Assembly: GCA_948470475.1 (NCBI GenBank) | Contig: OX419336.1 | Coordinates: 34,428,415-34,492,414 of the forward strand | From: Galaxea fascicularis | Lineage: Eukaryota > Cnidaria > Anthozoa > Scleractinia > Euphylliidae | DNA: 64,000 nucleotides | Reading direction: 5' to 3' | Shown: piece by piece, positions 12,801-21,000 of the stretch | Position numbering within the stretch: position 1 is the stretch's first letter | Layout of the letters: every line of letters begins with the position of its first letter | The notes under the pieces: generated by a model | The model's database searches: none | Told to the model about the DNA's origin: nothing | The model's input: only the letters and a program-made list of their open reading frames with translations | Made by a program: the position numbers and the translations under genes

Positions 12801-13594
12801 AGCCAGAGATTTCATGTTGAATACTAGAAAAAACCCAACCATGAATGAAAAACAAACAATATTTTCAAGATCTTGAAGCTCACACACAATGTTATTTCAA
12901 TCTAGACTAGTAAACTTCTTTCTTAACACACAAAATATCAAAAATATTAATTCGCTTTTTCTGAATGGTCACTGAATATTTCAACTTCTAAATTTTTTGA
13001 AAAGACCTTCTCTCTTAAGCTGATCCAGGTTCAGAGCATTTCCAGCAGCTGAACTCAGTGATGACCCCGCTGTTGGCCCACTGTGTTTCCATGTGGCTGT
13101 TGCAGATTTTGGACGCTTCAATGCATTTTGTTCATGACTTGAAAACCTCTCCAAAGCAGCCTAATAAGAGGGGATCAATACCAAATTAAGGCTTTGTATG
13201 AAAGCACCCCATTTTGAGGCTGGAAAACTAAGACATGACTGACTTCCCACATCATGCTGCATATATATTGCTATTTTTTTTCCCAAAAGATGCTACATCA
13301 TTTTGCAACCCTATCATTTATGAGAGACCCTAGTGCACTACATAGTATATATTATCCCACATGGTAATTTGCAGGATCTCACCAACACATTTCTACAATC
13401 AACTGTATCAATAATAAGTGACACACCTGTCCTGCTCTTTGTGCATCTGAGCTAGGTACAGTTCTAGTTGCTGGTGTTTGTGAAGAGGAGCCTTGTTGCA
13501 ACGAAGATGAACTACTATTTCCTTGTAAAGTATGGCCCTCGCCAGCCTTCTTGAACTTGTAATCCAATTTGGCTTTTTCAAAAAATCTCTTCAT
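3313..13594 (-). CDS. UBXN6: UBX domain-containing protein 6 (UBXN6/UBXD1), p97/VCP adaptor
   Basis: Twelve exons (minus strand, 5' to 3'): 13594-13427, 13160-13007, 12420-12347, 9852-9730, 8330-8233, 7581-7506, 7203-7125, 6307-6183, 5965-5871, 5014-4887, 4742-4600, 3444-3313. All junctions are GT-AG and they join in frame to 464 aa plus TGA; human UBXN6 is about 440 aa. The N-terminus MKRFFEKAKLDYKFKKAGEG matches the family's VIM-like start. Residues 151-170 hold a C-x2-C-x11-H-x3-C finger. A PUB domain follows at about 190-275 (YLDNI...KVFQ...GFEDKVLP) and a UBX domain at about 350-430 (RFPDGIILQG then FYSREKL...FVRQSLVSDWQPF). The last exon (VPAAVVNFKWDPAV...) restores the usual C-terminus; reading on through the 4600 donor would instead give a short false end, VRVVVHKAF. 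In other animals UBXN6 binds p97/VCP through VIM, PUB and UBX regions and acts in endolysosomal sorting and ER-associated degradation. Promoter and first exon lie near 13.6 kb. Confidence 0.94.
3550..3800. repeat. Dispersed repeat, copy 1 (GTGATTGGTTGGCAAAACTG family)
   Basis: It shares long blocks with 24800-25085, including TGATTGGTTGGCAAAACTG, CAACCAATGAGAAGCAAA, CGTGACCTGC and CATTTTCCCGCGCTTGGCG. Both copies have the same orientation. This copy lies in the last UBXN6 intron. Confidence 0.75.
4040..4331. mobile_element. Fold-back element with poly(G)/poly(C) tracts in its arms
   Basis: The left arm TGCACCTATCAATGTTTAGACGGAGAG followed by a G-run (about 4082-4096) is mirrored on the right by a C-run and CTCTCCGTCTAAACATTGATAGGTGCA (ending near 4314). 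The mirror extends outward through ATGACATCATAGTTA, interrupted by a few extra bases on the left. No ORF. It sits in the last UBXN6 intron. Confidence 0.8.
5216..5447. mobile_element. MITE with GGGCCCGTTTCTCGAAA termini
   Basis: The termini GGGGCCCGTTTCTCGAAA (5217 on) and TTTCGAGAAACGAGCCCG (to 5447) are reverse complements with few mismatches. It is non-coding and lies in the UBXN6 intron between 5014 and 5871. Confidence 0.75.
6651..6834. mobile_element. Hairpin MITE, 'GAGCGTTAGCCCTTCGT' family
   Basis: This is an almost fully palindromic element. TTGGTTTTAT...GATTCTAAAAGCTGA...GAGCGTTAGCCCTTCGT on the left mirrors ACGAAGGGCTAACGCTC...TCAGCTTTTAGAATC...ATAAAACCAA on the right. Related half-copies lie near 21670-21780, 45345-45420 and 59495-59580, the last two leading into Penelope-like fragments. 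It lies in a UBXN6 intron. Confidence 0.8.
6887..6977. repeat. Two adjacent perfect palindromes, each with a 1-nt spacer
   Basis: The first has 15-bp arms at 6887-6901 and 6903-6917 (GATGTACTTCAGTCC). The second has 28-bp arms at 6921-6948 and 6950-6977, beginning AGGAGGTTACTACTGACTTG. Both show 100% arm identity, with a single spacer base at 6902 and 6949. Confidence 0.9.
8748..9143. repeat. Direct repeat pair (about 140 bp) in UBXN6 intron
   Basis: The segments 8748-8885 and 9001-9143 share CTACCACATGGCCATAGTG, CAATGAGTGGCT, TCAGCTTACC and CACATCCCACAAG in the same order, about 253 bp apart. The second copy is followed at once by the MITE at 9149. Confidence 0.75.
9149..9437. mobile_element. 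MITE with GGCCGATTTACACGGTACGA termini and TTA target duplication
   Basis: The left end GGGCCGATTTACACGGTACG is the reverse complement of the right end CGTACCGTGTAAATCGGCCT but for the first base. It is flanked by TTA at 9146-9148 and 9438-9440, the 3-bp duplication typical of PIF/Harbinger-mobilised MITEs. Non-coding, in a UBXN6 intron. Confidence 0.85.
10212..10888. mobile_element. 677-bp palindrome: two inverted copies of a MITE ending TAAGGTGGCTC
   Basis: Arms of about 330 bp (10212-10543 and 10557-10888) are reverse complements at roughly 90% identity, separated by about 13 nt. Each arm itself begins and ends with TAAGGTGGCTC-type sequence, so this is best read as a head-to-head dimer of one element. 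Each arm has an open frame of 76-77 codons, at 10271-10501 (minus) and 10598-10831 (plus). The two encode near-identical peptides with about a dozen replacements. Confidence 0.85.
11268..11705. mobile_element. Fold-back element with internal hairpin
   Basis: The outer mirrored blocks are CCCAAAAATATT...TTTGCACCTG on the left and CAGGTGCAAAG...AATATTTTGGGG on the right. The inner hairpin at about 11413-11532 pairs GGGGCATAGGTCTATT...GATGTCACAAACTG with its complement. Non-coding. Confidence 0.65.
12053..12250. mobile_element. MITE with TTAGTATCACCCAACTAGT termini
   Basis: TTAGTATCACCCAACTAGT at the left is an exact reverse complement of ACTAGTTGGGTGATACTAA at the right. It is about 198 bp long and non-coding. 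Confidence 0.85.
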
Positions 13595-14040
13595 ATTTTA
13601 ACTGACAGGGAAAACCGCTTTAGACCTCATCACAACGTACTGTGTTCTTCGCAAAGGTGTATGAAAATAAAAACGTATACAGCATGTTCAGAGAAAATAC
13701 CTTGAAAATGAATCAAACAGATCCAAAGTGTCAGACCTAATAATATACATACAAGAATTTCTGCATTGTGATTAGCAGAGAGCATGTCAATTAATCCTAA
13801 ACAGTGCAAAAAATTTGAAATTTTTTGAGTGCAGAAAGACGAAATTAGTGCAAAAAGTTGAAATTAAAAGTGACTGATGGGTCACAAAAAACCATAAGAA
13901 AACAAACACAGTACAGACTCATCTGCAAAAGCATGTCGAGGACGCCGGTGATCACTCAGAAAAGCTGTCTTAAGAAAGTTGATTCTCATTTGGAATCGGA
14001 TAACAGTGTCTTAAATTTTTGTACATATGTTATCAACAAG

Positions 14041-14047
14041 TAATCAC

Positions 14048-14083
<36 letters not shown>

Positions 14084-14115
14084 TTGTAAATTTTTCAAAG
14101 ACTAACAAAATCCAA

Positions 14116-14151
<36 letters not shown>

Positions 14152-14158
14152 GTGATTA
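14041..14158. repeat. Perfect 46-bp inverted repeat with 26-nt loop
   Basis: Arms 14041-14086 and 14113-14158 are identical when reverse-complemented (start TAATCACATGATTTTTCTCG). It lies about 450 bp upstream of the UBXN6 start. Perfect arms suggest a recent fold-back insertion. Confidence 0.9.
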
Positions 14159-14819
14159 CCTATACAAAGTTCGATTACTATTATAAATCTAAGACCTGAA
14201 TGGCTTCGTAAAACTCCCTGCGTGTAACTAGTGCACCTAGGTTGAGGATCGCTTGCCGGTAACGATTCTCGCCGCCAGCACGCCGGATTTCTGTCATTTT
14301 CTAACCATTTCTCAGAAATTCGATTAATAGTAAAGCTAAATGAAAATAAAGCTTACATACATAGGAACTAAATAATCGGCCGAATTTCACTCCAAAACTA
14401 ATAACATTTCTTAATACGACGCCTTATTTAAAGAACCTCTACTATATGGCTCAAAATAAATAAATATCTAATACCTTTAGACTAGGAGGGGCCTTACATG
14501 TACATTTCTGAGTTTTCTTTCAGTTTTGTTTTTCCTTGACCTTGAGCAGGCTCAATAGCTCAAACCTGACAGCGGTGAAAAGAGAGAGCATGCGTGTTAA
14601 TAGTTTGGCTACCAACACCAAGCCTCCGTAATTTTTTAGACCACAGGATCCTCGTCCCCATGGCCCCAAGGAAACGTGGGCTCTGGGAACGAGATTGACA
14701 TAGCCCCTTTAACGTGCCTATGAAGTAAAAAATTATGTTTGCTGTTTTGAAATACCTTTCAAAGTGAGTAAGAATGGCACTTTCTTTTTCGAAAGATCTT
14801 CTTTTTTCCCGAGATATTA

Positions 14820-15191
14820 CAGTCAAACCAAGTGAAGCGTACCCCTCAAGATTGCATTAATGAATTGATTATTTGAAACTTGAACCTGCTAGTCGTTTCG
14901 AGAATGCAATAATGAAATTGATTATTCGAATATTGAACTCGCTCGCTCGATCCAAGAATACGGCTAACGGGTTCCGTTTTCGAAAAATCAATTCACTGTT
15001 GCGACTAGTAGGTTTAAAATCAACTGGTCTTTCCTAGAATGCGATAGCCGTATTCTTGGATCGAGCGAGCGAGTTCAATATTCGAATAATCAATTTCATT
15101 ATTGCATTCTCGAAACGACTAGCGGGTTCAAGTTTCAAATAATCAATTCATTAATACAATCTTGAGGGGTACGCTTCACTTGGTTTGACTG
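14820..15191. mobile_element. 372-bp MITE, CAGTCAAACC termini, TA target duplication
   Basis: The termini CAGTCAAACCAAGTGAAGCG and CGCTTCACTTGGTTTGACTG extend into arms of about 155 bp. It is flanked by TA at 14818-14819 and 15192-15193, as in Tc1/mariner-type elements. It splits the left arm of the larger fold-back element; the intact right arm supplies the unoccupied site. Confidence 0.85.
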
Positions 15192-15550
15192 TAAAGTTTT
15201 TGCCTAAAATTTGATGACGTCGTTAATGGTTTAAGACAGAAGATAAATCACAAAATCTATAATATCTCTGGAAATATTTAAGTGATCATGCCATTCAAAC
15301 TTGGCACCAGTAATCTACGCCAGGTAAGACACAAAATAGCACCCACTGTGCTGTTGCCATGGCAACAGATCTGCTTCCCGGTCTATTTCATGTGATGAGG
15401 TAGTTAAGAGACGTTAAGGTAATATGGGTATCACGAGTGTTTCAAGACGACCATCTTATACAGGCACCTGTCACTCTTTATCTGTTCAAAAATGGAGATA
15501 TTAGATTCATAGCAAAGAAGGCCTGTGACCTATAGGCTCAGCCACAAGTT

Positions 15551-15640
15551 GTTCGGCAACTTTTCGGCAACTTTTGAGATTTTCGGCAACTTTTTAGAAT
15601 TTTGGCAACTTTTAGAATTTTCGGCAACTTTGGGCTTTTT
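15551..15640. repeat. Short tandem repeats of CGGCAACTTTT
   Basis: Five or so units of (T)CGGCAACTTTT with variable AGAATT spacers, and further units at 16000-16060 close to the mirrored end. The Asn/Lys-rich minus-strand frame across this block is a by-product of the repeat. Confidence 0.8.
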
Positions 15641-16382
15641 GAGGTTCTTGGAAGCCACTTTCTTCACGTTTTGAGCCACATTGACCAGTTTTCGATAGAC
15701 ATTTATCCAATTTATTCTAAAATACAATAATTAGGGCCTAAGAGCCCCCCCCCCCACCCCCCATGGGTTGATTTTTTGTGATGCCTCATCACGAGGTCAG
15801 CGGTATCACGTTGCACGTTTTTCAAGATGGCGTATATAACCATGTTTTGTTCATGTCATTCTGATAGACTATTTGTTGATCAAGTGAAATGGAAAGAACC
15901 TCTGGTATTATCATTGGACTTTGACAAATAAAGTTTTGATAGGAAGCAATGTGCGAATTTTTAATCTTTAACACCCAAACAAGGTACCAAAGGCAGAAAA
16001 ATTTTGGCAACTTTTAGACACTTTTATCGGCAACTTTTTTGGGATTCATCGGCAACTTGTGGCTAAGCCTAGCGACCTAGAGTGTTGCCATGGCAACATC
16101 ACAGTAGGTGGTGCCAAGTTTGAATAGCAGCACTCAAATATTTATCCGGAGATATTCAATTCTTGATTTTGTGATTATCTTCTTACAAACTAGAGCCACT
16201 GATGACGTCATCAACTTAAATGTCTTAAATATCTCGATCAGGAACTAGTGAAGATCTTTCAAAAAGGAGTGCCATTCTTACTCACTTTGAAAGGCCTTTC
16301 AAATAAGCAAACATAATTTTTTACTTCATTGCCACTTTAAATTACTCAATAATTAAGAAATAGAAAACGTGTACCATGTTTT

Positions 16383-16443
16383 TTCTCGAGTTCTAGAAAC
16401 ACGAGTGGAAGTTTGGGAGAACGAGAAATGCTGTGGGAACTCG

Positions 16444-16474
<31 letters not shown>

Positions 16475-16530
16475 GAGTCTCCTAAACTTTCCCGAGTGTT
16501 GCTAGAACTCGATAGAAACACGGAGAACAT
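16383..16530. repeat. Inverted repeat (CGAGTTCTAGAAACACGAG type)
   Basis: CTCGAGTTCTAGAAACACGAGTGGAAGTTT at the left mirrors AAACTTTCCCGAGTGTTGCTAGAACTCGA at the right. A partial extra copy (ATCGAGTTATAGAAACACGA) lies near 16664. Confidence 0.65.
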
Positions 16531-16849
16531 GTTTTCTAATTCTTTTAGAAAACGCCGAGACGAAAAAAAGGAAAACAACTTGTTAACTTTGATTATCAAA
16601 ATGTAAATTATCTTTGCTTGCGTCATGATTACGTCAGGAGCTCGTGCTAGTTCTGTGTTTGTATCGAGTTATAGAAACACGATTTCTAACCAATCAGCGC
16701 TCGTATTTTCTTAGGACTGTTCTCTAAAATAAATTGTTGTTGTAGAACCCGGCGACAGCTTCCATAATGGCCTTATCAGCCGTCAAGGCGTAATCAACTC
16801 GGCAGCCATCTTGTTGTCCTGTCAGGTAACGTTCATCATGCGATATATT

Positions 16850-17728
16850 AGGGACCTTAAGATTTGAGGACGCCGTCCTAAAACACAACGTCGCGGCACA
16901 GGAGGGACTGGGGAGAGCACGGCGTTTCAGACGCGGGAAATTTGACTTAAGTAGTTGGACGTAAACAAGAAGTAGAACTTCATCGCGTTTTTAACATGCC
17001 GACTATTAGAAATGCCCGTGACCTGCTTTAGTTGAGCTTTTGCAATTTGATGAGCACTTTTGGCCGACCGGTTCCTGAAATTTCGATGATAATAGGCAAT
17101 CAAGTTGTTGGCTTTATCTTCGAGCAGCACAGTCGGCGAGTCACTCAATGGAATCACACCATTTTGAACGCCAATTCCATGCAAATGTACGCGGAAAGCC
17201 AAAAGCTTTTCCATGAGGTGACCGTGAATTAGAGAACTTGCCGCTAAACGTGACTTACTTGGCAAATTTTGTTAATTTAATCTGATCACACAAAATATTC
17301 GATCAGCATTTGACAAAAATTCGTGACAAGTTTCTGAAGCGTAAACGCGAACAAAGAGTTGAAAAAAACCATGAATCAAAATGAAATTGCTTACTCAACA
17401 ACAGCGGCGAGTTCGCACGAGGCCATTCTTTGAAACTTGCCTTCTTAGAATTCTTTTTCTTCAACCTGTGAAACAATAAAAACGGCCAAGGGTGCAAAAA
17501 TATCTTTTGAATAAGATAGCGAACAGAAATGGACAAGTTTAACTGCAATTTTATGAACAAATAAGGCAAAGTCTACTCGCGTTCTAGAGAGAACGGCGAA
17601 AACAAAATATGGTGTCCTGTTCAGAAATTGAACGCGGTTCCAGCCAGGCAAGGGCATGCGCAGTACTTAGAAGGAGTCAATTTCAGCTTCCGGCCACGTC
17701 CTACATTGAAGACGTCCTGAAATCTTAA
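16850..17728. mobile_element. TIR-bounded segment (GGGACCTTAAGATTT ends) upstream of PIH1D2
   Basis: GGGACCTTAAGATTTGAGGACG near 16851 and CGTCCTGAAATCTTAAGGTCCC ending near 17726 are reverse complements apart from one base. TA lies on both outer flanks. The pair encloses a possible two-exon ORF. It is either a non-autonomous DNA transposon that captured or became a gene, or a chance pair from two insertions. Confidence 0.5.
16927..17426 (-). CDS. Possible small two-exon gene, unrecognised
   Basis: I do not recognise this product. A candidate first exon at 17426-17395 (ATG, MASCELAAVV, then a good GTAAGC donor) joins in frame to an exon at 17236-16927 to give about 113 aa. The second exon includes LIHGHLMEKLLAFRVHLHGI and ends in TAG. 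The acceptor before 17236 lacks a strong polypyrimidine tract, so the model is weak. If real, it is transcribed divergently from PIH1D2, with 575 bp between the two starts, so the promoter could be shared. Both exons lie inside the TIR pair 16850-17728. The single-exon alternative has its first true ATG at MEKLLAF, because the longer open frame starts at a TTG codon. Confidence 0.3.
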
Positions 17729-18001
17729 GGTCCCTATTTGTGACAAAATGGAACACGTTTTCCAGTTTTTTTCTAAACTGGAAAGGTAATTTTTTAAAAT
17801 AACTGAGATACTACACGTTTTTTAATTAGTCAATTGTACCGGTAAACTCATACTTTCTCGTGAAACAATGGAAATCTCCTTGTTACACTACTTACAAACT
17901 GTCTGACAAATTTTATACGTCGCAATTAGTTCCCAGAGCCCTCGTGTAACCCTCGACGAGGGCACCGCGCGGATGGCCCTGGGGACAAAGTTAAGACCAA
18001 A

Positions 18002-21000
18002 ATGGCGGCAGAGGTGGGGTCAGAAACCCTGTTGGGACAAGCAGATAGTGTGTGGAAAATGCTGGATGATCTGTCCGAATCAGACCCTGAGGCTTACAAG
18101 CGATTTATCGACAAGACCTTAAAGGAAGGCTCTAATATGTTCAAACCACCCGAACCATGTTTTTGCATCAGTACTGTTTTGGTAAGTGAAGTTTAATAAA
18201 TGAAGCTCTTTGGGAAGTTCAGGCTTTTAAATGGTGTCTTGTGTAATTTGCCAAACAAACGATTAAACTTAAGTAGTTCCAGTTCTCCCAATGCAGTATT
18301 CATGTGCACATTCAGTTGATTTCAAATCACTTGCCAAAATTTAATTTTTAAATGAAAGGACTTCAGAAAGAAGTACAATTTGACATTTATATTAAGACTT
18401 ACGTGTTGTAGAGACGTTCCCCTGAAAATAATAATTTTTCATTTAATAAAAGACTGCTCAAGAAGCTAAGTCAATCAGATCTAATGTATCTAATTATATG
18501 AGCAATCAGTTGCATTCAATTGACACTCCTCTATGATAATTTGGTAGTCTGATTGAACAAAATTTGCATATTTATGGCCACTGACATTAACTGCAGGTTG
18601 TTGTAGGTAATTCAATTCTTGAATGTCAATGTAGCTCACTATACGTTATTTTCTTAGTGAAGTTCAGGCCACTGTAGGCCAGTTTGCAGTGTGTGGCAGA
18701 ACTTGGGGAGATCTTGCACATGCATTATTAGCCATTTTTACCCACATACACCTTGTGCAATTTGAAAGTATTGAACTTGTGCATGCACAGTTGATTTTGT
18801 TCCAAAACTATATACCTTTTAGTCTTACAGCTGCTGCTTGCAATGCTACGATTCTGGCATCTCTGCAATGAGCATTCAGAAAGCAAGGCTTGCGCATGCA
18901 CTTGCCATACTCTGAAGACTGGATTGTGGGTCACCGTAGATAATTATAGCCTAGTGCAGGTAATTCAGTGCTTTGGTAAGTTTAGGTGGCTCATGAAAAG
19001 GCTAAACGAAAGTGATATTTGTGTGAAGTGATTTTTCTGGTCATCAGGAAGGTTTAATCTTAGAATCTTTAGTTTTGTTGATGTCTGTTTCAGCTTCCCT
19101 CAGTGATCACGCATGAGCTGTTTGTGAACATTTGTAGTTGGGAACAAATGCCTGCTCCTCAATCAGAAAATGACCCAATTCCTGTCATGGCTGGAGAACT
19201 TCAAGAGAAGACAGAAGGGAAAACAACATATTCAGTGGTTGAAATTATTGTCAATCCAGTAATCACCAAGGGTGTGGCAAACAGCAAAGATCGCAAGAAC
19301 CTTCTGGTTCATGTTGCTTTGGATTACTTGGAAAATACCAAGAGTATCCAAGTCTCAAGGAAATATAAAAACTTAAAAAAATCTTTTAAAGGTGACCCAA
19401 AGATACTGAGGCAATTCCTGCGTCTTGGAAGGGAACATGGTATAGCTCCCACTAACCCTGAAAAACAAAAGTCACGAGTTTCTGAGAGTCCAGAGTCACT
19501 TTTGAAGCAACTGTCATCAATAGCATTGTCTGAGAGCCAGCCTGAAGGCACATCTGGAATTAACTTGTTTGAGAAGTCAGCTAGTACACCAAAGAAAGGC
19601 CTAATAGAGGAAGTATCATCCACAAATTTCACAGCAGTGCCCACAACACCAAACTATGAGGTTGTGGTAAAGGATGCAGATAATTCTAAGCCAAGTAGAG
19701 TCCTTGTAAAGGTGGACTTGTCAAATGTGGCATCATCTTCTCAGTGTCAGTTGGATGTATGTGAGGTAATGCTAAAACCAATGTGCATTTTTAATTTTAT
19801 TTTAACCATTCTACATTCCCAAAAAGTCTGTCAAGTTGTAGAGTTTCTGTCTGTCTCTGCTTCCTTGTTCTTACTGTCCTTGTCTAAGGCAGTACTCTAG
19901 CAGAGCCTGGTTGGTGCTGATGACTTACTTTTGCCTTTGGGCAACCAGGAAATATTGATGTTTTCACTAAGGGACCATTCATTTTTATGGGATTGGGGAA
20001 GGAGGGGAGCACACCAGAAAAAAGGCTTTTGAGGGGGGGGGGAGGAGGGATAGAGCAAAATTCTGAGAAAAGATTTGGAGTGGGGTGGGGGGTTTAACTG
20101 CGTCGCAGACAGTGAACTTAGCACCGGTATACACAGTCTGTGCAATGGCTCCCAATGGTTCCATTTCTGATTGGTTAGGTTTCTTACGTGCTTTGTGATT
20201 GGACATCTGCTTACACAACAGATCACGCAACTTCACATTGCTAAAAATATTCTAGAACGACACAAAGAAATTTGGTCTTCTTAGCAGTGGAGACACACCA
20301 AGGATAAGTCACCGAAATCGCATCAGATCGACTCAAGAAGCGGGCAAACAGGAAAGAATACAACACAACCAACAGGCTATTTTGAATTTTTTGTGAAATC
20401 CTCATAATTTCTGCCGTTTAAATTAAACCTGTTGGTTTCCCATGCAAACCTTTATTTCAAACAATACTGCTACATACAGCAACACAAAGGTCATGTTCGT
20501 TGCATATTCTGTTCTTATCTAGAGCTTGGGCCATCGACCTAATCGCCAAAATTGGGACCAGAATGTATCTTTGCAATCGCTTGAGTTCAAATACAATTGT
20601 GGAAACTGCAGCAAAGACAAAGAAAGGATGAGCACTTAGTGGTCAAAAACAATACCTACACATTATCTTTAGCATTGTGCAGATTTGCATGATCTGTCGC
20701 GTCAGCAGATGCCAAATCACAAAGTGCATAAGAAGTCTAGCCAATCAAAAATGGATACAGAAATCCCTGCAAACCAGGGGGATGTCAGAACAAGCTTTTG
20801 AGAGCCATTGCACAGACGGACTATATCTCGGTTTTCACCAAGGTCTTGATTGACAAGTCTGGCTGTACTGTAGGCTAGGGGAAGGGGGGGGGGTCATCCC
20901 AAAATAAATTATTTTTGGGACTAAAACTGGTAAGCTAGGGCCGGTCATACAATTTGACACTTCCCCAAATCCAACCAGCCCCATAAAGAAATGGACAGTC

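Larger units (their letters stand above)
14690..16345. mobile_element. Large (about 1.65 kb) fold-back element with long TIRs, hosting nested insertions
   Basis: The left arm, about 14690-14819 plus 15192-15365, is mirrored by the right arm at about 16090-16345. Shared blocks include CTTTCAAAGTGAGTAAGAATGGCAC, GAAAGATCTTC, GAGATATT, TGATGACGTC, ATTCAAACTTGGCACCA and GTTGCCATGGCAAC. The left arm is interrupted by the MITE at 14820-15191. The core at 15520-16085 has its own inverted ends (CAGCCACAAGTTG) and CGGCAACTTTT repeats. No transposase is visible. Confidence 0.7.

Noticed and set aside
15530..15727. Lys/Asn-rich 65-codon minus ORF
   Set aside because: Direct translation of CGGCAACTTTT repeats inside a fold-back element.
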